A DNA stretch of 11,883 bases from DATKMS01 sp041497995 (lineage in GTDB: Bacteria; Desulfobacterota; Binatia; HRBIN30). The notes beneath the pieces are model-generated. The model was given only the letters and a program-made list of their open reading frames with translations. It was not told where the DNA came from and did no database searches. The position numbers were made by a program, and so were the translations under genes. The stretch covers positions 1-11,883 of the forward strand of contig JBGQHM010000200.1 in the NCBI GenBank assembly GCA_041497995.1, read 5' to 3'. This document shows, in pieces, positions 1 through 6,841 of the stretch (position 1 is its first letter; each line of letters starts with the position of its first letter).

Positions 1-180
1 AACAAGATCACCGGCGAGAAGGAGCGCGTCGTTTTCAGCGACGAAGCCGACGAAGTGCAGATGGGAATGCAGGCCGCGCCAGAGATGATCCAGATGCACG
101 GCGGGCCATCGCGCGACGCGGCCGCTCAACAGAGGGTCTCGCGGATCGGCGAAAGGTTGCTGGCCGGGCTCGACAAGCAG
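1..180 (+). other. M48 metalloprotease-like N-terminal segment fused in frame ahead of the synthetase half
   Basis: The 60 codons read NKITGEKERVVFSDEADE, then VQMGMQAAPEM, then an HGG and RIGERLLAGLDKQ. This matches the pattern seen near the start of M48-family (BepA-like) zinc proteases: a TG-x-variable stretch, S-x-E-x-E-x2-x-G-x-QAAP, GG, and V-x-x-IG-x-RL. It does not match the glutamine synthetase segment that should precede the KEVA helix, which normally reads like YADALxxAD...YK. The HExxH catalytic motif would lie further on and is missing, so this is only a fragment. The apparent junction is near 170-190. Recognition is from memory of the family pattern, without an alignment. Confidence 0.6.
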
Positions 181-861
181 CTCGCAAAGGAAGTCGCGAT
201 CCAGCAAGGGCTGGCGGTGACGTTCATGGCCAAGTTCGATGAACGCTACGCCGGCAGCTCGATGCATCTGCATTCGAGCTTGTGGTCGGTGGACAACGGG
301 ACACCGCTCTTCGCCTCCGGCGTTGCCACCACCGGCGATCTGACCCAGCTGCCCGATCACTTTCGTTGGTGGCTCGGCGGACTCATGCGGCATGCGCGGG
401 CGTGCACGCTGCTGTTCGCGCCCTACGTGAACTCATACAAACGGTTCCGCGCCGGCTCCTTCGCTCCCACCGGCATCGCGTGGTCGTATGACAACCGCAC
501 CGCGGGCTTTCGCATCGTAGGCAAAGGTTCGTCGCTACGTGTCGAGTGCCGCGTGCCCGGTGCCGATGCGAACCCGTACCTCGCGTTTGCGGCGACGTTG
601 GCGGCGGGACTCGACGGCCTCGTGAATCACATCGAGCCGCCACCGATGTTTCGCGGTGACGTCTATGCGGCTGAGGGACTGACACGTGTGCCCGGCACAC
701 TGCTTGAAGCGATCGCGGAGTTTGAAGCGTCGCCGTTGTTCCATGCCGCGTTCGGCGCAGATGTGGTCGAGCATCTGCTGCACTTTGCGCGTACAGAGCA
801 GCGGAAGTTCGACGAGGTCGTGACCACGTGGGAACGGCGCCGCTTCTTCGAACGGGCCTGA
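1..861 (+). CDS. Partial glutamine synthetase family protein (PuuA/GlnA-like ligase), N-terminus replaced by non-GS sequence
   Basis: The frame is open from the window edge to the TGA at 859-861. From about codon 62 it is the C-terminal half of a class I glutamine synthetase fold: GSSMHLH with metal/ammonium-site histidine codons at 265 and 271, NSYKRF, VECRVP and ANPYLAFAATLAAGLDG, ending in the usual WERRRFFERA-type tail. Family members ligate glutamate to ammonia, amines or amino alcohols using ATP. The hydrolase 3 nt downstream argues for a gamma-glutamyl-amine ligase rather than housekeeping GlnA. The beta-grasp domain and first catalytic glutamates expected upstream are absent. Codons 1-60 instead resemble an M48 peptidase. 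As it stands the product should not be an active synthetase. The ATG at 61 lies inside the frame and has no reason to be the start. Confidence 0.85.
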   Translation, partial: NKITGEKERVVFSDEADEVQMGMQAAPEMIQMHGGPSRDAAAQQRVSRIGERLLAGLDKQLAKEVAIQQGLAVTFMAKFDERYAGSSMHLHSSLWSVDNGTPLFASGVATTGDLTQLPDHFRWWLGGLMRHARACTLLFAPYVNSYKRFRAGSFAPTGIAWSYDNRTAGFRIVGKGSSLRVECRVPGADANPYLAFAATLAAGLDGLVNHIEPPPMFRGDVYAAEGLTRVPGTLLEAIAEFEASPLFHAAFGADVVEHLLHFARTEQRKFDEVVTTWERRRFFERA

Positions 862-864
862 GCC

Positions 865-1569
865 GTGGCACGTCCACTGGTGATCGGCATTTCCTCATAC
901 GCACGCGACGGCCAGCCGCCGGCGTTTACTCTGCCATGCGGCTATGTCGACGGCGTCCGCGCGGCCGGTGCGACGCCGTTGGTGTTGCCGCCGGGTGAGG
1001 CGGAGCCGGAGCGGCTGCTGGATATCGTCGATGGTCTGATCCTCGCGGGCGGCGGCGACATTGCTCCCGGGGCGTATGGCGGCGAGCCGCACGAGACGAT
1101 CTACTCGGTGTCGGAGGAGCGCGATCAGTTCGAGTTCACGCTGGCGCGGGCCGGGTTGGCGCGCAGCGATGTTCCGCTGCTTTGCATTTGCCGCGGTATG
1201 CAGGTGCTCAACGTCGTGTGCGGCGGCACCTTGCATCCGCACGTGCCGGAACGCTTCGGTGACCGCGTGGCGCACCGCGTCCCACCACTGCAGACCTCGC
1301 GGCACCCGGTGCGCATCGAAGGCAAATCCCGCTTGGCGCGGATTCTCGGCGCCACCGAGGTGGAGGCGTGCTCGTGGCATCATCAGGCGCTCGATCGCAT
1401 CGGGCAAGGCCTGCGCGCTCTGGCGTGGGCTGAGGACGGGCTGATCGAAGCCGTCGAGCACACCGCGCACCCCTGGTGCATCGGCGTGCAGTGGCATCCG
1501 GAGATGCAGCTCGATGAACCGGCGCAGCGCGGGCTGTTTGCGGCGTTGGTTGCTGCGGCGAGGAGCTGA
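865..1569 (+). CDS. Gamma-glutamyl-amide hydrolase, class I glutamine amidotransferase-like (peptidase C26, PuuD-like)
   Basis: The product is 234 residues, slightly shorter than E. coli PuuD. It shows GGGDIAPGAYG (63-72), the nucleophile elbow ICRGMQ with Cys109, and the HPE triad end at His211/Glu213 (VQWHPEMQ). The family cleaves the gamma-glutamyl bond of gamma-glutamyl-GABA and similar amides in the cytoplasm, releasing glutamate. The chosen start is the GTG at 865, 3 nt after the upstream TGA. No clear ribosome binding site precedes it, which is consistent with translational coupling to the synthetase-family gene. The pair forms the first (ligase) and last (hydrolase) steps of a gamma-glutamylation pathway. 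The exact substrate cannot be read from sequence. Confidence 0.88.
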   Translation: MARPLVIGISSYARDGQPPAFTLPCGYVDGVRAAGATPLVLPPGEAEPERLLDIVDGLILAGGGDIAPGAYGGEPHETIYSVSEERDQFEFTLARAGLARSDVPLLCICRGMQVLNVVCGGTLHPHVPERFGDRVAHRVPPLQTSRHPVRIEGKSRLARILGATEVEACSWHHQALDRIGQGLRALAWAEDGLIEAVEHTAHPWCIGVQWHPEMQLDEPAQRGLFAALVAAARS

Positions 1570-1573
1570 TGGC

Positions 1574-1642
1574 CGTAGGGTGGGCACGGCCCACCGTCTT
1601 GGTCGAGTCGAACGGGGAATGGTGGGCCGTGCCCACCCTACG
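1574..1642. repeat. Perfect 22-bp inverted repeat (MITE/REP-like element) between puuD-like and SDR genes
   Basis: The arms at 1574-1595 and 1621-1642 are exact reverse complements, 22 of 22, separated by a 25-nt spacer. The left arm starts CGTAGGGTGGGC and its inner end is GGCCCACC. The element fills most of the 90-bp gap between the two genes and ends 3 nt before the Shine-Dalgarno of the SDR gene. It has no coding capacity and is too short to be an insertion sequence. A dispersed palindromic or non-autonomous miniature element is the most likely explanation. A transcribed hairpin that tunes downstream expression is possible. No U-run follows, so it is not a typical intrinsic terminator. 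Confidence 0.85.
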
Positions 1643-1645
1643 AAG

Positions 1646-1650
1646 AGGAG
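1646..1650 (+). promoter_or_regulatory. Ribosome binding site AGGAG of the SDR gene
   Basis: AGGAG sits 9 nt before the ATG at 1660 and supports that start. It immediately follows the right arm of the inverted repeat, so a hairpin there would abut the ribosome landing site. Confidence 0.7.
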
Positions 1651-1659
1651 AGGCAGAGC

Positions 1660-2439
1660 ATGCAAGGACGCTTGCAGGAGAAGGTCGCACTGATCACCGG
1701 CGCCGGCGGCGGCATCGGCCGCGCCTCGGCGCGGGCCTTCAGCAGTGAAGGCGCGCGTGTGGTCGTTGTCGACGCGGTCGAGAAAGCGGGACACGCCACG
1801 GTTGATGAGATCACTGCGGCCGGTGGTGCCGCTGCGTTCGTGCGAGCGGACGTGACGCGTGCCGCCGATGTCCAGGCGATGATCGCGTTCACCGAGTCGC
1901 AGTTCGGCGCGCTGCATGTGCTCTTCAACAACGCCGGTATCTTTCCTGACGAAGACGGCTCGGTGGTGGATACCGACGAGGCGGTGTTCGATCGCGTCAT
2001 AGCGGTCAACCTGAAGGGCGTGTTCCTCGGCTGCAAGTACGGCATCCCGGCGCTGTTGCGCGCCGGTGGCGGATCGGTGATCAATACTGCTTCGTTCGTT
2101 GCCGTGATGGGCGCGGCGACGTCGCAGAGCGCCTACACCGCTTCAAAAGGTGGCGTGCTGGCGCTGACGCGCGAGATCGCCATCGAGTTTGCGCGGCGCG
2201 GTATTCGCGCCAACGCGCTGTGTCCTGGGCCGGTCAACACGCCACTGCTGCAGTCGCTACTCGCCGACCCGGCCCGCAAAGCGCGCCGGATGGTGCATCT
2301 GCCGATGGGGCGGCTGGCCGAACCGGAAGAGATTGCCGCCGCAGCGTTGTACCTCGCCTCGGATGAATCGTCGTACGTCAACGGCACGACCTTCCTCGTC
2401 GACGGCGGGACGACCGGCGCGTACGTCACCGCCGAGTGA
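1660..2439 (+). CDS. Classical SDR-family NAD(P)-dependent oxidoreductase
   Basis: The product is 259 residues, a typical classical SDR length. It has the cofactor loop TGAGGGIG (13-20), an acidic residue at the end of beta-2 (Asp38, favouring NAD over NADP), NNAG (90-93), catalytic Ser145, and the YxxxK pair Tyr159/Lys163. The C-terminus carries the conserved VNGTTFLVDGG strand. Such enzymes interconvert alcohols and carbonyls in the cytosol. Position downstream of the ligase/hydrolase pair suggests oxidation of a gamma-glutamylated alcohol to an aldehyde, but SDR substrate specificity is not readable and a 3-oxoacyl-reductase-like role is possible. The stop lies 6 nt from the convergent alpha/beta hydrolase stop, with no terminator between. 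Confidence 0.9.
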   Translation: MQGRLQEKVALITGAGGGIGRASARAFSSEGARVVVVDAVEKAGHATVDEITAAGGAAAFVRADVTRAADVQAMIAFTESQFGALHVLFNNAGIFPDEDGSVVDTDEAVFDRVIAVNLKGVFLGCKYGIPALLRAGGGSVINTASFVAVMGAATSQSAYTASKGGVLALTREIAIEFARRGIRANALCPGPVNTPLLQSLLADPARKARRMVHLPMGRLAEPEEIAAAALYLASDESSYVNGTTFLVDGGTTGAYVTAE

Positions 2440-2445
2440 GCGCTG

Positions 2446-3552
2446 TCAGGTACTTGCGGCTTCGTCGGCAGGGCGCAGCGTGCGGACGGTGGCGCGGCGC
2501 TTGGCCGGTTGCGCGGCGCGGTGCGCGTCGAGCCACTGCAGGATCACCGGATAGACATCTTCTGGAGCGTGCAGACCGAGAACCAGATCGGCATGGCTGT
2601 AGTCACGGACGAAGCCGTGATGCTTGCCGATGATGCGGAAGGCTTTGTCGCGCGACGCGATGCGTTGGTAGACGTGCTCCAGATCGCGCGGCGGTGTCAG
2701 GCCGTCCTTGCCGCCGGCGATGATGAGGATCGGCGTCGTGATGCGCTCCAAGTGCTCGGTGAAATCGAACATCCCGTAGCGGTCGCTCATCGTCTTGGTA
2801 TCGTACCAGCGTGCGAATTCGCGCAGGAGCGATGCAGGCAAATCGTCGACCGCGGTCAGCATCAAGGTCCGGAGCAGCTGGAGGCTCGCACTCCCTTCAT
2901 GCCAGCCCAACTCCGCGATGCTGGCCTGAAGCATACGTGCCAGCAGCGGCGCAAGCGGTGCGCCGAGTCGAGCCAATGTGCCGATCGGCACGCGATCCGG
3001 CAGCAGCCGCAGCAGGCCGCGGAGTGGCAGACCGAAGTCGAGCACGGGATGGCCGACGTCACTCATCGTCGGTGAAGCGATTGTGACGGCGCTGGCGATC
3101 TTGCGATGCATCGGAGTCATCAAGAGCGCGTAGGCGATCATGCCGCCCATCGAATGCCCGACCCAATGGATCTGGCGCGCGCCGGTTTCTCGCAAGACCT
3201 TACGGAGTGCTGCCGGCGCGTCGTGTTGGACATAGTCCTCGAACCGCCAGTCGTAGCGCTTACCGTTCCACCACGTCGGGCGCGTCGAACGTCCAGCACC
3301 GCGCAGCTCAACAATCCAGACATCGTACCCGCGCCGCAACAGGTAGCGCGCGAGTGAAACGTCGCCCGGGCCGTCCATGTCCCAGCGGTTGGAAGACATG
3401 CCGTGACAGAGCAGCACCGGTGTGCGGTGACTGCGCTTCGTCGGCGCGTAGCGGTAGAGAGCGAGTTGCCAGCCGTCGTGCGTGCGCGCGTGGTAGCGGC
3501 GCGCGCGTTGCTCGCGGCCGAGCTCGAACCACGCGTCGATCAGACGTTGCAT
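2446..3552 (-). CDS. Alpha/beta-fold hydrolase (lipase/PhaC-like)
   Basis: The product is 368 residues. It has an oxyanion-side HGMSSNRW motif (His50-Gly51), the nucleophile elbow GHSMG with Ser134, an acid at Asp283 (IIAGGKDGLTPP), and a likely catalytic His320 in SHADLVLG followed by AP-x2-VYP-x-ILQWL. This ending resembles acid-lipase and polyhydroxyalkanoate-synthase-type hydrolases. A Cys in place of Ser134 would have indicated a PHA synthase, so an esterase or lipase is likelier. No signal peptide is visible, so the protein is probably cytoplasmic or peripheral. It starts 24 nt after the stop of the NYN/LOTUS gene on the same strand, suggesting co-transcription. The ribosome site is weak (GGTGA). 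The substrate is unknown. Confidence 0.85.
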   Translation of the reverse strand: MQRLIDAWFELGREQRARRYHARTHDGWQLALYRYAPTKRSHRTPVLLCHGMSSNRWDMDGPGDVSLARYLLRRGYDVWIVELRGAGRSTRPTWWNGKRYDWRFEDYVQHDAPAALRKVLRETGARQIHWVGHSMGGMIAYALLMTPMHRKIASAVTIASPTMSDVGHPVLDFGLPLRGLLRLLPDRVPIGTLARLGAPLAPLLARMLQASIAELGWHEGSASLQLLRTLMLTAVDDLPASLLREFARWYDTKTMSDRYGMFDFTEHLERITTPILIIAGGKDGLTPPRDLEHVYQRIASRDKAFRIIGKHHGFVRDYSHADLVLGLHAPEDVYPVILQWLDAHRAAQPAKRRATVRTLRPADEAAST

Positions 3553-3576
3553 ACGGGTTCACCGAAACGCAAAGCC

Positions 3577-4638
3577 CTACTCCTCCGGGGCGACATCGTC
3601 GCCGGGCGTCGGTGCGTCGGCGGCACCCTCTGTTCGCGGGCGCCGACGACCGCGGCCGCCGCGTCGACGCGGGCGCCGCGTCGATGAGGCAGCGGCGGTT
3701 GTTGGCTCGCCAAGCTCCTCGGCTGCGCCGGCCACGAGCCGCACCATTCCGTTTGCCGACACTTCGACGTCCTTCATCTTGCGCAGGCGTGTCACCAGCC
3801 GCGGCGACCCGGGGGGACGCGTGAACCCCGCCGTCTTGAGCGCGTTGGCGAGCACGTCCAGGTTGACCCAACGAGATGTCCCGCCGGCGACGTGTGCGAG
3901 CGTCGCACTGATCTGTTCGTGCGACGCGCCGTGCGCCTCCTCGTCTGAGAGGTGCCGTGTCTCGGGTTCGGGTGGCTCAGGGGCGGACCTTCGTGTCGCC
4001 TGCAGTTCCTGCGCCTGTGACGGCTGAGTGAGAAGCGGGCGGCGTCCGCGTCCACCGCGACGCCGGCGGCGCGGTCGGGCCTCGGCGGGCGCTGGTGTCG
4101 GCGCTGCGGCGCTGGGGATCGTTCGGTAGGAGGTGCGGCGAAACACCACGCCAGCAGCGGCGGCGGCATCACCAACTGCATCAAAGGCACGATCATCGGA
4201 GACGATATCGATGATGTCCCCGGGCGTGGCACTCGCCAACCAACGGCCTGCGGCGACGGCGATCCACAGATCGCTCCAGTCGCGGACACCGACCGCGGGT
4301 GCGCTGTGGATGAGCTGTGCCCCCAGGCTCGCGAGCGTGCGGGCCACGCGCGTGCCGACGGACTTCCAGTTGCCGAGCGCATACAACTCGGTGGGCTGCG
4401 CCTTGCGGTCGATCTTCAGATGATCGAGCACCTTCAGCAAATCGGATTCGCTGCTGGTGTTCTCGACGTCGACGAAAACGGCGCGCCGTGCCGGTGTCGC
4501 GACGGCAGGAAGCTTCTTCGCTGGATGCACCTTCCGCTTGGCGGAGCCGGCGCGCTTCGCCGATGTCGTCTTTGATTTGGCAGGGGTCTTTCGCTTCTTT
4601 GTTGCGCTGGCCTTCTGGGCCGGTGGTCTCTTTGCCAT
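3577..4638 (-). CDS. NYN-domain (PIN-like) protein with C-terminal LOTUS/OST-HTH-like domain and basic tails
   Basis: The product is 353 residues. Residues 1-45 are a Lys/Ala/Pro-rich, histone-H1-like tail. Residues 50-172 look like an NYN domain: FVDVEN with Asp57, then DWSDLWIAVAAGRWL, then IVSDDRAFD with Asp148/Asp149, the acidic residues expected of a PIN-like nuclease. A linker with an Arg/Gly run (189-200) leads to a LOTUS/OST-HTH-like winged helix at about 238-303 (EQISATLAHV, WVNLDVLANAL, SPRLVTRLRKM). The C-terminus has a second Arg/Gly cluster at 321-334. Bacterial NYN-LOTUS proteins are presumed RNA-binding or RNA-processing factors, and the basic tails fit nucleic-acid contact. 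Nuclease activity is not shown by sequence. It is the first gene of the minus-strand pair, and its start codon lies inside an inverted repeat. Confidence 0.85.
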   Translation of the reverse strand: MAKRPPAQKASATKKRKTPAKSKTTSAKRAGSAKRKVHPAKKLPAVATPARRAVFVDVENTSSESDLLKVLDHLKIDRKAQPTELYALGNWKSVGTRVARTLASLGAQLIHSAPAVGVRDWSDLWIAVAAGRWLASATPGDIIDIVSDDRAFDAVGDAAAAAGVVFRRTSYRTIPSAAAPTPAPAEARPRRRRRGGRGRRPLLTQPSQAQELQATRRSAPEPPEPETRHLSDEEAHGASHEQISATLAHVAGGTSRWVNLDVLANALKTAGFTRPPGSPRLVTRLRKMKDVEVSANGMVRLVAGAAEELGEPTTAAASSTRRPRRRGGRGRRRPRTEGAADAPTPGDDVAPEE

Positions 4639-4653
4639 ACAGAGATGTATGGC
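4634..4653 (-). promoter_or_regulatory. Inverted repeat enclosing the start codon of the NYN/LOTUS gene
   Basis: The arms GCCATACA (4634-4641) and TGTATGGC (4646-4653) are perfect 8-bp inverted repeats around GAGA. On the minus-strand transcript the AUG (4638-4636) lies in the 3' arm, so an RNA hairpin would pair the start codon directly. No Shine-Dalgarno is visible upstream of it. The same palindrome could instead be a dimeric repressor operator in the 79-bp divergent gap. Confidence 0.6.
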
Positions 4654-4717
4654 GTGAATCGCCGCCGGTGTCTATTGTCGCTGGCAGCGTTCGTTGTAAG
4701 CGTGGGAGCTATAGCTG

Positions 4718-5368
4718 ATGCAATCCGCCCTGGTCGTGATGGCGCGTTACCCTCAAATCGGGGAGGGCAAAACGCGCTTGGCGCGTGATATCGGTGCCGC
4801 GCGCGCCTGCCGCCTGTATCGCGCCTTCCTGCAAGACATCGAGGCGCGCTTCGCTGGTGGGCCACGCACGTTCATCTGGGCCTTTCATCCGCCGGACGCC
4901 GATTTTGCGGCGCTGACGACGCGCGCGTCGCGGTGCATGCCGCAGCGCGGCCAGGATCTCGGGGAGCGTATGTGGCAATGCTTTCAGACGCTGTCTCACG
5001 AAGGGTTTGAACGAGTCATCATGATTGGCGCCGACGTCCCCCACGTGCGGGACGACTGGCTGGACGAAGCTGAGACGGAGCTGGGCGGCACCGACGTCGT
5101 GCTCGGCCCGACCGACGACGGGGGATACTACTTGATCGCGATGCGGGCGCCGCACGATCTTTTCACCGGCGTTGCGATGAGTACCGATCGCGTGTTGGCA
5201 GAGACGCTGCGAAAGGCGGCAGCGCGCGGGCTCCGCGTTCACCTGTTGCCGCGCAGCTTCGACATTGACGGGGGCAATGATCTCGTGCAGCTTCGAGCGC
5301 TCTTGGCGGATGACGGCGGCGGTGTACGGCTGCCACACACGGCCGCGGTGCTCGCCGAGGCACGGTGA
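4718..5368 (+). CDS. DUF2064/TIGR04282-type GT-A fold nucleotidyl/glycosyltransferase-like protein
   Basis: The product is 216 residues. The N-terminus MQSALVVMARYPQIGEGKTRL contains the family Lys-Thr-Arg loop (18-20). GADVPHV (94-100) is the equivalent of the SDxP metal/nucleotide motif, and GPTDDGGYYLI (120-130) and FDIDGGNDL (181-189) are the other signature stretches. The family has a cobalamin-guanylyltransferase/GT-A-like fold and members are often annotated as arsenosugar-biosynthesis-type glycosyltransferases. The reaction here is unknown. The ATG at 4718 is supported by GGGAG at 4704-4708. The aldehyde dehydrogenase starts 33 nt downstream, so the two are probably co-transcribed, although no functional link is obvious. 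Confidence 0.85.
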   Translation: MQSALVVMARYPQIGEGKTRLARDIGAARACRLYRAFLQDIEARFAGGPRTFIWAFHPPDADFAALTTRASRCMPQRGQDLGERMWQCFQTLSHEGFERVIMIGADVPHVRDDWLDEAETELGGTDVVLGPTDDGGYYLIAMRAPHDLFTGVAMSTDRVLAETLRKAAARGLRVHLLPRSFDIDGGNDLVQLRALLADDGGGVRLPHTAAVLAEAR

Positions 5369-5401
5369 TGTTGCCGCTGACGAGATGTGGATGAGGGAGA
5401 T

Positions 5402-6817
5402 ATGCACCCATTGCTGATTGCCGATCGACGCCCGCTCGGTGCGGGTGTCATGCCAGTCATTGAGCCGGCGCGTGCCACGACGTTCGATGAGGTGGCGATG
5501 GCTGGTCCGGCCGATCTCGACGCTGCCGTGGCGGCGGCGAAGGCGGCGTTTCCCGAGTGGGCGCGGCTCACTGCAGTGGCGCGTGCGGAGATCCTCTTCC
5601 GCTTCGCCGACCTGGTGCGGGCGCATGGCGACGAGCTCGCAACGTTGGAAGCGCGCAACGTGGGGAAACCGATTGGGGATGCGCGCTGGGAGGCCGGCCA
5701 TGTCGCCGACACGCTGCGCTACTATGCGGGTGCCGCCGACAAATTCTTTGGCCAGACGATTAACGTCAAGAAGGCCGGGCTCGATATCACGCTGCATGAC
5801 CCACTCGGCGTGGTGGGCCTGATCGTGCCGTGGAACTTTCCCATGGTGATCGCGACGTGGAAGCTGGCGCCCGCTTTGGCGTGCGGCAACACGGTCGTGC
5901 TCAAGCCCGCGAGCCTGACGCCGCTGTCCGCATTGCGTCTGGGCGAGCTTGGGCTCGAGGCGGGCCTGCCGCCCGGGGTTCTCAATGTCATCCCCGGACC
6001 CGGCGCCGCGATCGGTGCCGCACTAGCGGCGCATCCCGACGTGGCGAAGATTGGGTTTACGGGCGAGACCGCTACCGGGCGGGCGATCATGGCGACGGCT
6101 GCAGCGACGATCAAACGTGTCGGCTTAGAGCTGGGCGGCAAGTCGCCGAACATCATCTTTGCAGATGTCGACATTGAGCTGGTGGCACGCGAGGCTGCGG
6201 CGTCGGTGTTCGCTAACGCCGGGCAGGACTGCTGCGCGCGTTCGCGCGTCATCGTCGAGCGGCGAATCGCAGACCGGTTCGTCGAAGCCATGGCGGTCGC
6301 AGCGGAAGCGATGATCGTCGGCGACCCGTTGGATGAAGCGACGCAGATGGGACCGCTCGTGTCGGAAAATCAGCGGCAGCGAGCGGAGAGCTACATCGCC
6401 GTCGGCGCGGCCGAAGGGGCTCGTCTCGTCTGCGGCGGCCAGCGCGTGGAGCGCGACGGGTACTTTCTGCGCCCGGCGGTGTTTGCCCAGGCTCGGCCAC
6501 GCATGCGGATCGTCGACGAAGAGATCTTCGGGCCGGTGGCGGTGATTCTCACGTTCGACACGGAAGACGAGGCGGTGGCTCTGGCCAATGACACGATGTA
6601 CGGCTTGTCCGGCTCGCTGTGGACCAACGACTTGAAGCGCGGCCTGCGGGTGGCGCGGGCGGTGCGGACGGGGGTGCTGTCGGTCAATTCGTCGGCCAGT
6701 GTCCACCTGCAGGCGCCCTTCGGTGGCTACAAGCAGTCGGGCCTCGGCCGTGAGCTCGGCATGCACGCGATGGAGCACTACACCGAGGTGAAGAACATTT
6801 ACTTCGAGACGGAATAG
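5402..6817 (+). CDS. NAD(P)-dependent aldehyde dehydrogenase (ALDH superfamily; aminoaldehyde/betaine-aldehyde type)
   Basis: The product is 471 residues from the preferred ATG at 5402. An in-frame GTG at 5387 would add five residues, but GAGG at 5393-5396 sits 5 nt before the ATG. The catalytic set is complete: Asn145 in PWNFP, Glu243 in LELGGKSP, and Cys277 in GQDCCARSR. The Glu-Cys spacing of 34 equals that of human ALDH2. FTGETATG is the cofactor loop, and PFGGYKQSGLGRE and EVKNIYFE close the domain. The enzyme oxidises an aldehyde to an acid in the cytosol. With the upstream ligase, hydrolase and SDR it could oxidise a gamma-glutamylated aminoaldehyde (PuuC-like role). Substrate choice is inference from context. 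Its stop is 24 bp from the convergent LLM oxidoreductase. Confidence 0.93.
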   Translation: MHPLLIADRRPLGAGVMPVIEPARATTFDEVAMAGPADLDAAVAAAKAAFPEWARLTAVARAEILFRFADLVRAHGDELATLEARNVGKPIGDARWEAGHVADTLRYYAGAADKFFGQTINVKKAGLDITLHDPLGVVGLIVPWNFPMVIATWKLAPALACGNTVVLKPASLTPLSALRLGELGLEAGLPPGVLNVIPGPGAAIGAALAAHPDVAKIGFTGETATGRAIMATAAATIKRVGLELGGKSPNIIFADVDIELVAREAAASVFANAGQDCCARSRVIVERRIADRFVEAMAVAAEAMIVGDPLDEATQMGPLVSENQRQRAESYIAVGAAEGARLVCGGQRVERDGYFLRPAVFAQARPRMRIVDEEIFGPVAVILTFDTEDEAVALANDTMYGLSGSLWTNDLKRGLRVARAVRTGVLSVNSSASVHLQAPFGGYKQSGLGRELGMHAMEHYTEVKNIYFETE

Positions 6818-6841
6818 CGGACCGAGATGGCGGGTGCGCTC

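Noticed and set aside
895..1917. 340-codon minus-strand open frame antisense to the hydrolase and SDR genes
   Set aside because: It is Arg/His-rich with no recognisable motif and lies wholly across two well-supported genes. It is a GC-rich antisense shadow.
4709..5797. 362-codon minus-strand open frame antisense to the GT-A and ALDH genes
   Set aside because: It has no family motif and is fully covered by two genes with intact signature motifs and ribosome sites.
6125..6778. 217-codon minus-strand open frame inside the ALDH gene
   Set aside because: Composition and position are those of an antisense shadow of a strongly supported enzyme.
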